Assembly: GCA_964635325.1 (NCBI GenBank)
Contig: CAZWOL010000010.1
Location: 1-58,407, forward strand
Direction of reading: 5' to 3'
Length of the DNA: 58,407 bases
Source: BOG-1112 sp964635325
GTDB taxonomy: Bacteria > Bdellovibrionota_B > Oligoflexia > Oligoflexales > Bog-1112
The first letter of the stretch is position 1; every line of letters starts with the position of its first letter. Made by a program: the position numbers and the translations under genes. Positions 42,378-52,361 of this stretch are shown here, piece after piece. The notes beneath the pieces are model-generated. The model was not told the origin of the DNA and searched no databases. It saw nothing but the letters and a program-made list of their open reading frames with translations.

Positions 42378-43658
42378 TTGAGATCTTTCACAAACCTAGT
42401 GCCTGCAGTCCGCCAACCTCGCTTTGCTCCTAGAGGTAGCTCCATTATTCGTCCCAAATTACAGAAGTGTGACATACAGAAAATCTGTGAGTCCTGTCAG
42501 TATGTTAACCTCGATTATAAGCAGAGCCTTCGGCAAAAATTCGACCAAGCCCTTCTGCAGTTGAGTGAGAGAAACCTTCTCACCAAAACAAAAATTCTTC
42601 CCCCACAGGCCTCCGAACCTCATTTTGCATACCGAGCAAGCTTCAAACTTGCGGTACGTAGTAGTTTTGATAAGCCCTTAAAAATGGGACTCTTCCATCC
42701 GGGGACACACTCCGTCGTTGAAATCACAAATTGTCCGCTCCATGTTCCACCCCTCCAAGACCTTCTTAAACGTTTGGCCCCACTTTTGGAGGCAGCTGCT
42801 AAGGATGGTCGCATACGGGCTTGGGATGAACAAAAGAATGAGGGTGATCTAAAGTATGTGGTAGCACGAGCATCGCATATGACGGATGAGATCCAGTTGA
42901 CGTTTGTGGTTGCCAATGTTGAGAAGAAAGCATTCTTTCGTGATCTGGCCCGAGACTTGCGTAATAACGGATTGAAATTAGTGTCTGTTTTCCTGAACGT
43001 AAATACATCTACAGGAAACGACATCTTTGGACGTGAGTTTGTTAAGATTTTAGGGCAGGACCAACTCCGCATAAGTTTGAACAATTTTCTTTTTGCAGTC
43101 GGACCAGCGACGTTTTTGCAAGTGAACCCTTGGCAAGCTACCAATATTTACGAACGTATTGCCCAATTAGGATCGAGTGCAGAGCAAGGTGAAGTTGCAT
43201 GGGATCTCTATTGTGGAATGGGGCCCATAGCACATCGTTTGGCGCGACAAAATTTTAGAATATGGGGTGTCGAAGAAAATCCGAATGCGATCGTCGATGC
43301 GCAAGCCAATGCAATTCGTAATTCATTTCCAGAGGGGCAGTTGCACTTTCAAACATCTCTTATTGAAGATGCCCTTGAGTCTGTTCCAACTTGGGCAGAA
43401 TACCCATCTTTAGTCGTCGTCAATCCTTCGCGTCGTGGTCTTGCGGAAAATGTACGTGCACGTTTGCAGCACATGTTAAATACCTCAGGGCGTCTTCAAC
43501 ACATCATTTATGTATCCTGCGAGATGAAAACGCTTGCACGTGATTTAGAAGTCCTATTAGCTTCTGGTGCGCGTTTAAGTCAGATCGAAGCATTTGACAT
43601 GTTCCCTCATACCGATAATTTGGAATGGTTGGCTGTACTGACACCTGCAAAAAAATAG
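42378..43658 (+). CDS. 23S rRNA (uracil-5-)-methyltransferase family (RlmC/RlmD-like)
   Basis: 426 residues. An N-terminal Cys cluster C31, C37, C40 and C119 for a 4Fe-4S centre, SAM site WDLYCGMGPIAH (about 275-286), and NPSRRGL with catalytic Cys381 in IYVSCEMKTLARDL. No N-terminal TRAM domain. Which uracil it modifies cannot be told. TTG start with GGAG 8 bases before. Confidence 0.9.
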   Translation: MRSFTNLVPAVRQPRFAPRGSSIIRPKLQKCDIQKICESCQYVNLDYKQSLRQKFDQALLQLSERNLLTKTKILPPQASEPHFAYRASFKLAVRSSFDKPLKMGLFHPGTHSVVEITNCPLHVPPLQDLLKRLAPLLEAAAKDGRIRAWDEQKNEGDLKYVVARASHMTDEIQLTFVVANVEKKAFFRDLARDLRNNGLKLVSVFLNVNTSTGNDIFGREFVKILGQDQLRISLNNFLFAVGPATFLQVNPWQATNIYERIAQLGSSAEQGEVAWDLYCGMGPIAHRLARQNFRIWGVEENPNAIVDAQANAIRNSFPEGQLHFQTSLIEDALESVPTWAEYPSLVVVNPSRRGLAENVRARLQHMLNTSGRLQHIIYVSCEMKTLARDLEVLLASGARLSQIEAFDMFPHTDNLEWLAVLTPAKK

Positions 43659-43669
43659 AGGAGCGCCTA

Positions 43670-44494
43670 ATGTCCCAATTGATGTCGCAAGTCCAAGATC
43701 TGATCCGTCATGTTGAAGCTGGAGATCTTGAGTTTCTCAAAAATCACCGCAGCTGCATCGAAGAAACGATCAGGGCTCTTGACGAGGGACGCATTCGTGT
43801 TTGCACTTTTGAACAAGGTGAATGGAAAACACACGAGTGGATGAAAAAAGCGATTCTCTATTATTTTCGTATCACAGAGATGGTCGAAAGTTCGGTTGGG
43901 CCCTTTATCTACAATGATAAGATCCCCCTCAAAACAAATTATAAGTCTTTGAATGTACGTGTCGTTCCACCAGCAACAGCACGCTATGGTTCATTTATGG
44001 AACCTGGAGTGATTCTGATGCCGAGCTATGTCAACATCGGAGCCTATGTTGGAGCTGGGACAATGGTCGACACCTGGGCTACGGTCGGATCTTGTGCTCA
44101 AATTGGGAGTGGTGTGCACTTGTCAGGGGGTGTCGGTATTGGAGGTGTACTCGAACCTGCTTCTGCTACACCTGTGATCGTCGAAGACGGTGCCTTCATT
44201 GGGTCGCGTTGTATCTTGGTCGAGGGTGTGCGTGTTGGCAAAGAAGCCGTGCTTGCTGCTAATGTTACGCTTACTGCTGCTACACCGATCATTGATACTC
44301 GTAACGGTGATTTTAAAGAGATGCGTGGCTATGTGCCTGAGCGCGCAGTTGTGCTGCCGGGGACGCGTGAAAAGAAAATTCCTGGTGGTAGCATCCATCT
44401 TGCTTGCGCATACATCATCGGTGAAAGAAAAGCGAGCACAGATCAAAAGACGTCGCTTAATAATGTGCTTCGTGAATTCAGCATTTCTGTCTAA
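43670..44494 (+). CDS. dapD: Tetrahydrodipicolinate N-succinyltransferase
   Basis: 274 residues from ATG 43670 (GAGGAGCG upstream), exactly the usual DapD length. A helical N-terminal domain, then a left-handed beta helix with hexapeptide repeats (VNIGAYVGAGTMVDTWATVG, VHLSGGVGIGGVLEP). Makes N-succinyl intermediate of lysine and diaminopimelate synthesis in the cytoplasm. A small inverted repeat AAAATGA/TCATTTT follows the stop (44493-44516). Confidence 0.97.
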   Translation: MSQLMSQVQDLIRHVEAGDLEFLKNHRSCIEETIRALDEGRIRVCTFEQGEWKTHEWMKKAILYYFRITEMVESSVGPFIYNDKIPLKTNYKSLNVRVVPPATARYGSFMEPGVILMPSYVNIGAYVGAGTMVDTWATVGSCAQIGSGVHLSGGVGIGGVLEPASATPVIVEDGAFIGSRCILVEGVRVGKEAVLAANVTLTAATPIIDTRNGDFKEMRGYVPERAVVLPGTREKKIPGGSIHLACAYIIGERKASTDQKTSLNNVLREFSISV

Positions 44495-44533
44495 AATGAC
44501 GTTTGCAACTCATTTTGACGGAGATAGAAGCTT

Positions 44534-46057
44534 ATGCGCATACTCCCTACTCTTCTCACCGGTTTGCTATTAAGTGGAACTGTCCTTGCTACTTCTGGTC
44601 CAAAGCTTGCTTTAGCATGGGAAGCGAATCCGCGTTCCTTCGATCCACGTTTTGCAAATGATGCAAACAGCCAGTATCTCATGGATCTTACCCATTGTTC
44701 GCTCATTCGATTTGATCGTGAAGCTAACGTGAGTGCAGGCCTTGCAAGTTCATGGGAATGGAAAAACCCTACAACATTGGTCCTAAACCTTAAGAAAGAT
44801 GTGCGTTTCAATGATGGCAGCCCGCTGAACGCTGATGATGTTGCTGCAACTTACCGTTTTTTGGTAGAAGCTAAGTCAACACCCCCTTCCCCACTCATGG
44901 GCGCCTTTCAAGTTGTTAAAAACATCATAGTCAACTCTCCAGAACAAATTCAGTTTGAACTCAAATCACCGGATGTAAGTTTTCTAGACAATCTTTTCAT
45001 AGGTATACTTCCTAAGGATCTTGCCTCTAAACCTATGCTGACCCAAGTCAAAGATATAAAAGGCTGTGGTCCCTTCGTGCTTTCAAAAGTTGGCATTAAT
45101 GATTTGGTTTTGACGCGTAACGAATATTACGCACTCGGATCATTGCCAAAACTTCAAGAAATTACTGTAAAAATAGTTAGAGATGACACCACTCGCTTTT
45201 CTAAGTTGATAAAAGGTGAGTTGGATTTGGTACAAAACGGAGTGAGTCGCGATCAACTAAAACGACTTGAAAAATCTCATGCATCTTTGACATTTAAATC
45301 TCAACCTGGCTTGAATGTAAGCTACTTAGGTTTCAATTTTCGTGATCATATCTTATCTAAACCTGAAGTTCGCAATGCGATATCACTCGCTATCAATCGC
45401 AAGCAAATTATTGAGCACCTACTTCAAGGTATGGCAGAACCTGCAAATTCTTTTTTGACACCGGGAAACCCCTTCCGCATAGAGCAAGCTCCCCTTGTCT
45501 TCGACTTGGCAAAGGCACAGGCTCTATTGGATAAGGTTGGATTGCCACTTAAAGATGATGGAAAAGGTCACAAGCATCGCTTTAGTTTGACACTCAAGAC
45601 GACTGCAGATCAAACGCGTAGCAACGTCGCTCATGCAATTGCTGGCCAGTTACAAGCTCTGGGTGTGAAGGTTACAGTCGAAACCTTGGAATGGGGCAAG
45701 TTCAAAGCTGATGTAGATAAGGGTGCGGTACAGATGTGGTTGCTCAACTGGATCGGCTACAAAGATCCTGATATTTTTCGTTACGCTCTTGCAACGGAGA
45801 GCTTTCCTCCTAACGGTGGCAACAGAGGCTGGTACTCCAATGCCAAGCTGGATGCTATCTTGAGTGAAGCACGAAAGACCACGGACCTTAGCAAACGAAA
45901 AAATCTTTATGCACAAGCGCAAACTATTGTGAACGAAGATGTTCCCTATGCTTTTCTCTGGCACGACAAGAACTTCGTGGTGCTTAATAAAGCCATCAAA
46001 GGCTATGAGATCTTTGCAGACGGACGTTTCTCTTCTCTTGTCGATGTAACAAAGTAA
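44534..46057 (+). CDS. ABC transporter substrate-binding protein (peptide type)
   Basis: 507 residues. Signal peptide MRILPTLLTGLLLSGTVLATSG, then ALAWEANPRSFDPRFANDANS and DGSPLNADDVAATYRFL, signatures of the SBP_bac_5 (DppA/OppA) family. Periplasmic binding of oligopeptides or related solutes. No permease or ATPase genes are adjacent. Its 3' end overlaps the convergent gene by 55 bp. Confidence 0.93.
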   Translation: MRILPTLLTGLLLSGTVLATSGPKLALAWEANPRSFDPRFANDANSQYLMDLTHCSLIRFDREANVSAGLASSWEWKNPTTLVLNLKKDVRFNDGSPLNADDVAATYRFLVEAKSTPPSPLMGAFQVVKNIIVNSPEQIQFELKSPDVSFLDNLFIGILPKDLASKPMLTQVKDIKGCGPFVLSKVGINDLVLTRNEYYALGSLPKLQEITVKIVRDDTTRFSKLIKGELDLVQNGVSRDQLKRLEKSHASLTFKSQPGLNVSYLGFNFRDHILSKPEVRNAISLAINRKQIIEHLLQGMAEPANSFLTPGNPFRIEQAPLVFDLAKAQALLDKVGLPLKDDGKGHKHRFSLTLKTTADQTRSNVAHAIAGQLQALGVKVTVETLEWGKFKADVDKGAVQMWLLNWIGYKDPDIFRYALATESFPPNGGNRGWYSNAKLDAILSEARKTTDLSKRKNLYAQAQTIVNEDVPYAFLWHDKNFVVLNKAIKGYEIFADGRFSSLVDVTK

Positions 46058-46896
46058 CCCTCAGGCGGAGGGGGCATTGTAAAGAGAGTTTTGAGGATAT
46101 CTTGTACATTCTGTGCTTTGCGTAATTCCTGAAACAGATTCATCCAAGGTTTGAGATTGATGACAAAGGGATTTTGCGAGTTGATTGGATAGACTGTACC
46201 GTAGTGTACATCTTCGCTTTCCTCGACGTAGGTCCCAAACATCAAATCCCAAATGACCAAAATTCCCCCATAATTTTTGTCAATGTAGCGTGGGTTGCGA
46301 CCATGATGTACGCGATGATTTGATGGCGTGTTGAAAACTTTTTCTAAAATTCCCAATTTGCCAATACGTTTTGTGTGCACAAAAAACTGAAAAACCAGGA
46401 CGATTTGATAACTCAATATTACCCAAAATGGTGCAAATCCGAATAAAACCGGAGGCACTAAGAAAAGCCAAATATGAAATGTCGAAGACCAAGGCTGTCG
46501 CAAAGCTGTTGAAAAATTATATTCACCAGAGCTGTGATGTACGGAGTGTTCGGCCCAGAGTATGCCCCACTCATGTTCAAAACGATGCCTCCAATAAAAA
46601 ATGAAATCGACGACAATCAGTGTCAATACAAACATCCATCCTGATTTTGGAAGAGTCCATAATGCAAATTTTGACATGTAAATGAGAGCTGCAAATTGAA
46701 AGCCAGCAGCCGTTGAGAAAATAATCACACGACCGATTGCAAAGACTAGTAAGTTTGCGAGTGTTTCTTTGGGGTCGCGATCGTTGGGACCCCATATTTT
46801 GGACCACAATAAGGAGATTGTGCTGAGGCCGAAGAGCGTGGAGACAATGATGACTTCGAGTGTTTTAACTGAGAGACCGTGAAGTTCTTGCTGCAT
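46003..46896 (-). CDS. Sterol desaturase / fatty acid hydroxylase family membrane protein
   Basis: 297 residues, membrane helices in the first half. The eight-His di-iron set is visible in HRFEH, HSVHHSS and NHRVHHG. Family members hydroxylate or desaturate lipids in the membrane. The substrate is unknown. The tail from about residue 279 is antisense to the binding-protein gene. Confidence 0.9.
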   Translation of the reverse strand: MQQELHGLSVKTLEVIIVSTLFGLSTISLLWSKIWGPNDRDPKETLANLLVFAIGRVIIFSTAAGFQFAALIYMSKFALWTLPKSGWMFVLTLIVVDFIFYWRHRFEHEWGILWAEHSVHHSSGEYNFSTALRQPWSSTFHIWLFLVPPVLFGFAPFWVILSYQIVLVFQFFVHTKRIGKLGILEKVFNTPSNHRVHHGRNPRYIDKNYGGILVIWDLMFGTYVEESEDVHYGTVYPINSQNPFVINLKPWMNLFQELRKAQNVQDILKTLFTMPPPPEGYFVTSTREEKRPSAKIS

Positions 46897-46973
46897 AGTA
46901 AGTCCCTTTTTTAAACCGGCATCTACTACCTCTCAGTCATTTCGACATTGTCATAGACTCTTTAGTAAACTCC

Positions 46974-48023
46974 TTAGGAGTCGTCGTGACTGGATGTGGT
47001 ATGATTGAGCATTTCTAAACGCTCTTCAAGTTTTTTAATACGCTTCATCAAATCTGGCAAATTTTTGATATTGGTCATGTCTCGTAGCCACTCTCGTGCA
47101 GGCCGAACTGGGAGGCCGTGATAGGATCCCCCATCACCAAGATCGCGAGTGACAGCACAGCGTCCACCGATCGTCACACCATCACCGATGCTCACTCCCA
47201 TCGTTACTGCAGACTGTCCTCCAGCAAGGAAGCGCTTTCCAATTTTCGAGCTTCCTCCTGCGCCAAATTGTGCGCATAAAAGTGAGTAGTCGCCTACCTG
47301 CACATTGTGTCCGATTTGTACAAGCGAATCGATTTTTGTGGAGCGACCAATATGAGTTTTGTCAAATGTAGCGCGATCAATGTTAGACAAAGATCCAATC
47401 TCAACATCGTTTTCAATCACGACATTTCCAGTTTGAGGAATTTTTAGAATACCATTTTTTCCAGCAGCAAAACCAAAGCCATCAGCACCTATTACAGCAT
47501 TTGGATGGATTGTAACATTGTTTGCAATGCTCACATCTGACATGATGACGACACCCGGAAACAGGATGCAGTTGGATCCGATTTTTGCATTCGCTCCAAT
47601 ATAAGTATGCGGATAGATGATCGTGTTGGCTCCAATGCTAGCACCAGCATCGACGTAAGCGAATGGATAAAGTGTAACGTTTGCATCGATATGCGCATCA
47701 TCATGAACGAACGCCTGAGTGCTTTGTCCTTGGAAATGATGCTTATATGAAAAGAAACTAAGACTTGCAATCGCCATAGCCTCTTGGGGGTTGGGATGCA
47801 AGAGTTGGATGCTTGGGCAGTCCTGTTCAATCTCACGGACAATAATAGCTGCAGCCTGACTTTGCATCACTTGTTCGCGATAGCGAGCATGCGTGAGAAA
47901 GCTAATTTCGCTGGGGCTAGCTGTGTTAAGTGGGGCAACACCTGTAATGGTCACATCTTCATTGAGGCCATGTGTGTTGATAATTTTGGCGCCTATTTTT
48001 TGAACCAAGTCTCGAAGTTTCAT
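46974..48023 (-). CDS. lpxD: UDP-3-O-acylglucosamine N-acyltransferase
   Basis: 349 residues. N-terminal uridine-binding domain (MKLRDLVQKIGAKI..., ISFLTHARYREQ), then hexapeptide beta helix, with IGHNVQVG carrying the catalytic His, and VTMGVSIGDGVTIGGRCAVTRDLG. Third step of lipid A synthesis, direct evidence for LPS. C-terminal coiled coil (LMKRIKKLEERLEML) fits the family. Confidence 0.96.
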   Translation of the reverse strand: MKLRDLVQKIGAKIINTHGLNEDVTITGVAPLNTASPSEISFLTHARYREQVMQSQAAAIIVREIEQDCPSIQLLHPNPQEAMAIASLSFFSYKHHFQGQSTQAFVHDDAHIDANVTLYPFAYVDAGASIGANTIIYPHTYIGANAKIGSNCILFPGVVIMSDVSIANNVTIHPNAVIGADGFGFAAGKNGILKIPQTGNVVIENDVEIGSLSNIDRATFDKTHIGRSTKIDSLVQIGHNVQVGDYSLLCAQFGAGGSSKIGKRFLAGGQSAVTMGVSIGDGVTIGGRCAVTRDLGDGGSYHGLPVRPAREWLRDMTNIKNLPDLMKRIKKLEERLEMLNHTTSSHDDS

Positions 48024-48140
48024 GACATTTTCATCTTCACATTATTTACAAAAAGGAACTCGTTGTTTATTTGAAAAAAGTCTATCCTAGCACCGAGTTG
48101 GCTCTAAGGCTTTATCAAAATCTATGCAGGAGGCTTTGAA

Positions 48141-50024
48141 ATGGGGAACGCTAGCAACTACTTTAGCGACGATCAAGATCTCGTTTTTAATTTGCGTAAT
48201 TATCCCTGGGCCGAACTTACAAGTTGCATGCCCTTTTTAAGTTCTGATGAAGCCGCCTCCCTGCCAGACGATGCGTATGCTGTATTAGAAAGCATAGGTA
48301 TGCTTGCGGCGAAGGAATTTGCTCCGTTGGCGAATGAATTGTCTGAGCAAAGCCCTACCTTGACGAATGGGGTCGTGCAAGAAGCCCCTCTGATGCGCAA
48401 GATGCTTCAATCGCTAGCAGAACTTGGGGCCATGGGCGCAACGGTCTCTCCAGAATGGGGGGGGATGGGGCTTCCCATCGTTGTTGGTCACGCTATCATG
48501 CAGCTTCTCGGGCGTGTTGATGTGGGTCTAGCAAACGTGTTTGCATACTCTATTGGTAGTGCAAAAATTTCTGAGCAATTCAACACAGATTATGATTTCA
48601 GTGAAATAATAGCCAAGATTGCTGCAGGTCAGGAGCTTGGAGCGATGTCTTTGACAGAGCCGCAAGCGGGTTCAGATCTGTCGCAGATTCGCACCCGAGC
48701 AACACGTTCTGCTGATGGAACTTGGACGCTACGAGGGCAGAAGATTTGGATAACCTGCGGACATGCTCAGCATCATTTTGTCCTTGCACGCAGTAGCGAT
48801 GAAAAATCTGCACAAGGCTTACGTGGTCTCTCGTTGTTTTATGTGCCCGCTTTTCGCAAAGATGGTTCGCGTAATATCGAAGTAACCAGTCTCGAAAAAA
48901 AGATTGGTCACCATCCAGTCGTCACTGCAGCAATTCACTATGATGATAGTTCTGCGACGCTTCTTGGTAAGGAAGGCGAAGGTTTTTCTTTGATGCTGCA
49001 TATTATGAATCATGCACGCATTTCGACAGCATCCCTTGCACTCGGAGGAAGTGAACAGGTGTTGCAAGTCGCTAAACAGTATGCCCAAGAACGTCAAACT
49101 ATGGGCAAACCTATTGCAGAACATCCAATGATTGCAGAATATCTTGATGATATGGAAGTGACGACGCAGGGCGTGCGTGCTCTCGTATTCGAATGTGTTT
49201 TTCATGAAGACATGGAATTCCGTATTCGCCTGCAACTTAAAAATGCGAGTGACGATGCTAAGGCAGATCTCAGTAAACGCTTAAAATACCATTCAACCCA
49301 AGCGCGAATGCTGACTCCACTTGCAAAGTACTTTGCGACGGAAGAATTTGTGCGCATTAGTCGCATGGCTGTCCAGATTCTTGGTGGTGTAGGCTATATG
49401 AAAGAATATGGTTTGGGTCGCTTTCATACCGATAGTTTGCTGCCTACTATCTACGAGGGGACCAGCCAGATTCAGTCTCTGATGGTACTCAAAGACCGAC
49501 TCAAAGATGTGTTTCGTGCACCCAAGAAATTTGTTCAGGAAATGGCAAAGGTACGCTACAACTTGATTAGCGAACTCGATCCACAACAACGCAAACTCCT
49601 GCGTATTCGACAGGTCTACATTCAATTTGTACAAGCGTTTATTCTTGAGGCCTTGTCCGATCAGATGAAGACGTTGGCGCGCACTTCATTTATGAATCTA
49701 TCCACAGCATGGAAGAATGAATGGGACCCACGCAAAAGTTTGAATTTCGGTCTTAAGCATGCGGAGCGTTTTACGAAGGTCGTTTCTTATATGACGACGG
49801 GAGAGATTCTACTAAAACGCATGGAACAAGCTAAAACAACTGAGGAACGTGATCAGCGACGTGATATTGCAAATCGCTTCTTGCAATTTTACGAAGTTCG
49901 TAGCCGCAATCTTTTGGAAGAACTAAAGAATGATACAAAAATTTCTTTATCTCCCATTGCGTTTATGCCCAAGATTTTTTCGCAAGCGTCCATCAAGCTA
50001 CGTCTAGGTCGTGGCGGGGAATAG
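48141..50024 (+). CDS. Acyl-CoA dehydrogenase, large form
   Basis: 627 residues, about 200 longer than short-chain types because of an extra C-terminal helical domain (from about 430), as in FadE-like enzymes. FAD and substrate motifs: AMSLTEPQAGSDLSQIRTRA, KIWITCG and QILGGVGYMKEYG. The catalytic Glu is in YEGTSQIQ. First step of beta-oxidation, electrons to ETF. AGGAGG precedes the ATG. Related in function to the Fe-S oxidoreductase at 22687. Confidence 0.94.
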   Translation: MGNASNYFSDDQDLVFNLRNYPWAELTSCMPFLSSDEAASLPDDAYAVLESIGMLAAKEFAPLANELSEQSPTLTNGVVQEAPLMRKMLQSLAELGAMGATVSPEWGGMGLPIVVGHAIMQLLGRVDVGLANVFAYSIGSAKISEQFNTDYDFSEIIAKIAAGQELGAMSLTEPQAGSDLSQIRTRATRSADGTWTLRGQKIWITCGHAQHHFVLARSSDEKSAQGLRGLSLFYVPAFRKDGSRNIEVTSLEKKIGHHPVVTAAIHYDDSSATLLGKEGEGFSLMLHIMNHARISTASLALGGSEQVLQVAKQYAQERQTMGKPIAEHPMIAEYLDDMEVTTQGVRALVFECVFHEDMEFRIRLQLKNASDDAKADLSKRLKYHSTQARMLTPLAKYFATEEFVRISRMAVQILGGVGYMKEYGLGRFHTDSLLPTIYEGTSQIQSLMVLKDRLKDVFRAPKKFVQEMAKVRYNLISELDPQQRKLLRIRQVYIQFVQAFILEALSDQMKTLARTSFMNLSTAWKNEWDPRKSLNFGLKHAERFTKVVSYMTTGEILLKRMEQAKTTEERDQRRDIANRFLQFYEVRSRNLLEELKNDTKISLSPIAFMPKIFSQASIKLRLGRGGE

Positions 50025-50112
50025 CGAGTTGCGTTAGCCAGAAAAAAATAACCCACATATCTTGTTTGTTCTTTATGGCCGACAGAACTCAAAACTAAGT
50101 GAAGAATGAGAT

Positions 50113-50152
50113 AGCTCTAAAACGAGCTGAAAAAATAGCTTGTTTTAGAGCT
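50113..50152. repeat. Near-perfect 16-bp hairpin
   Basis: AGCTCTAAAACGAGCT (50113-50128), 8-base loop, AGCTTGTTTTAGAGCT (50137-50152), with one G-T pair. No T run follows on either strand beyond the stem's own, so it may be a bidirectional terminator for the acyl-CoA dehydrogenase gene or another element. Confidence 0.5.
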
Positions 50153-50246
50153 GTCCTTGATGAATAGATCCCAGTGATTGGTGCTCTTTTTTTATACTTT
50201 ATGATATATTTACTGTGTATTAAAACCTGATCAGCATAGAGGGTTT

Positions 50247-52361
50247 ATGAGTCGTCTTTATAAATTTTTAGCAATCTCAATCATCATGAGTGGAATAAGT
50301 TGCAAAACTAATCTAAAGAAGGGGGAGATGCAAGTTGATCCTACATCATCATCCGCTGTTCATTTAGAGATTGCAGATTATAAAGGAAATAATAACCATC
50401 CTCAAACATATTCTATTCCTCTTGATTCGACTATTGACTCTTCAGTCCAAGATCCACAAAAATTTATGCACTTTCCAGACGAAGACGTTCTCACCGATCT
50501 TACGAAGGCAAATGGCTTTGCTGTTTCTATTGATCGCAATGGTCGCGTAGCGGCGCCAATAGAAGGAGTTCTGAAAAAGGGGTGCTTTCCATATCTTGTA
50601 GATGCGTTAGGTGATAGCATTTTAATCTTTGATACTGAAATGAAAATAGACACTCTGATTGAATCATTTTATGCAGATTATATTATACAAGCTGCGGGCG
50701 AGCTTTGTTTAAGCGAAGATCACGTTCTGATAAAGATAAATAATCTTTCGCAATATTCCACGTCAAATTCTTTTTCTTTTTTAGAGAAAAATTTAAAAAA
50801 GAAATTTTCTTTTGTGAATTCTCTTAATCTAAGCTCCGATGAAGATGCATGGACAACTGCTGGATCCGTCGCTTTAATCACTGGTGTTGTGGGATCTTTG
50901 GGATATCTTGTGTCCAGGGGGATTAGAGGTAAAGAGCCCGAAAAAATTACGAGTCCTAATGAAGATGCTATTCCAAAAGAGCTAGTGCAAAGAGAAAAAG
51001 CAAAAGTATCTGAGCAAGCATTGGCCGAGCAACAAGCAAAAGCAGCTACTAAGATAGGTACGGCTTGGAAACATCGCAAGTTTCGGAAGCATTTAGCTTC
51101 TAAGGAGAAAATATTTTTAGAAGATGAAAATGTTAAGTCTGTTTTAGAAAAAATTAATTCTAATGAGGCGCCTTCAAAAGAACTTTTGCTTAAATTGGAT
51201 GGGGAACAGCTTCTTTTTTGCTTTCGAAGAATGTTAAATAAAAAAAATGAAAAACGTATTATTAATTTTACAGAAGAGATGGAAGCTTCTTTTGAAGAAG
51301 CATTGGTGATGAAATTCGAAATGTTAGGAAAGGGTTATCAGTCAGGGGCATATTCATTTCTAGGACACTTAGATCAGACAGGAGTCAAAGATCTGATTGA
51401 GTACTATAAAATTCTTTATCCTTCCCTTAGCAGAGAAGGTCTTACGATTAAAACACTATTTCGTAATGACAACAAATGGGACGATATCGCACCCATGGGT
51501 AAAGAAGGAGAGTATTTTTTTATCGAAGATATATCCCGTGGAAAGGATGATGGCACATTTTTTCATGCCACTATGCTGTACGTTAACTATGACAAGAAGA
51601 TAGCTTATCATTTCAACAGTCTTTCCGGTGGGATAGATGAAGAAATCTCAGCTGCTTTGGGAGCTGAGTTTCAGCTGCAGAGCCATGTGCCGTCGCTTCA
51701 AAAGGATGTTTCTAACTGTATGGTTTTTGCAGCAACTTGTATGGTGAGGATTGCAGAGCGAGGACCTAAGTTTCTTGAGGACTTGCCAAACGACCCAGGA
51801 ATACTACAAAGTATTCCACCGGAATTTGTTACCATGTCTCAGTCCTTGTCTCTTATACAGAAGTATGATGGTTGGTTTGAATTTGTGAGACGCAATGAAA
51901 AAACTAATCCAGAGCAGCTAACTGAAATGTTTCTAAGTTCAAATAATATTGCAGGTAAAAAATCCAGGATGGATGAAATTAAGGCAAAACTAGAAGAAGG
52001 AGGGGAATTTTTTGAAATAGACAAAATTTATTCTCATGAAAAAAGGAGAAGTCATCCTCAATATAAGAATTATATGAATATATTGGTAGAGCGTTCACAG
52101 TTATGGAAGGAGATTGCAGAAATTGAAGGTTTCGCTCGAGAGTGGCTTCATAAATTGCAAAATGACACAGAATTTCTAGCGCGGGTCGGGTCTCCCTTAG
52201 CAAAGTTGGAACAGGCAGACGGTTCAATTATATCGAGAGATCTTGATGGAGAAATGAAATCTCAAAATTTCCTCATCAATCGGATGAAATTACGTGTCTT
52301 ATATTATATGGCAACAAAATCGCTAAAATCTGCCCCTGTGATTCTTCATATTCATAATTAG
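50247..52361 (+). CDS. Lipoprotein with Ulp1-type cysteine-protease-like site and IQ-like motif
   Basis: 704 residues. Signal peptide with lipobox ISC at 17-19. A membrane segment (about 205-223) and an IQ-like helix (AATKIGTAWKHRKFRKHL, 266-283) follow. The C-terminal part has F-H440-ATMLYVNY, H-F-N457-S-L, Q485 and N-C491: the H-(17)-N/D-(28)-Q-(6)-C spacing equals that of the Ulp1/SENP peptidases, with Asn in place of Asp. A deubiquitinase/deSUMOylase or YopJ-like effector role is inferred. The gene is AT-richer than its neighbours and its segments suggest host-cell interaction. No secretion genes are next to it. Confidence 0.6.
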   Translation: MSRLYKFLAISIIMSGISCKTNLKKGEMQVDPTSSSAVHLEIADYKGNNNHPQTYSIPLDSTIDSSVQDPQKFMHFPDEDVLTDLTKANGFAVSIDRNGRVAAPIEGVLKKGCFPYLVDALGDSILIFDTEMKIDTLIESFYADYIIQAAGELCLSEDHVLIKINNLSQYSTSNSFSFLEKNLKKKFSFVNSLNLSSDEDAWTTAGSVALITGVVGSLGYLVSRGIRGKEPEKITSPNEDAIPKELVQREKAKVSEQALAEQQAKAATKIGTAWKHRKFRKHLASKEKIFLEDENVKSVLEKINSNEAPSKELLLKLDGEQLLFCFRRMLNKKNEKRIINFTEEMEASFEEALVMKFEMLGKGYQSGAYSFLGHLDQTGVKDLIEYYKILYPSLSREGLTIKTLFRNDNKWDDIAPMGKEGEYFFIEDISRGKDDGTFFHATMLYVNYDKKIAYHFNSLSGGIDEEISAALGAEFQLQSHVPSLQKDVSNCMVFAATCMVRIAERGPKFLEDLPNDPGILQSIPPEFVTMSQSLSLIQKYDGWFEFVRRNEKTNPEQLTEMFLSSNNIAGKKSRMDEIKAKLEEGGEFFEIDKIYSHEKRRSHPQYKNYMNILVERSQLWKEIAEIEGFAREWLHKLQNDTEFLARVGSPLAKLEQADGSIISRDLDGEMKSQNFLINRMKLRVLYYMATKSLKSAPVILHIHN

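Noticed and set aside
42620..43144. 174-codon frame opposite the rRNA methyltransferase
   Set aside because: The plus-strand gene carries the full catalytic motif set; the reverse frame has no signal.
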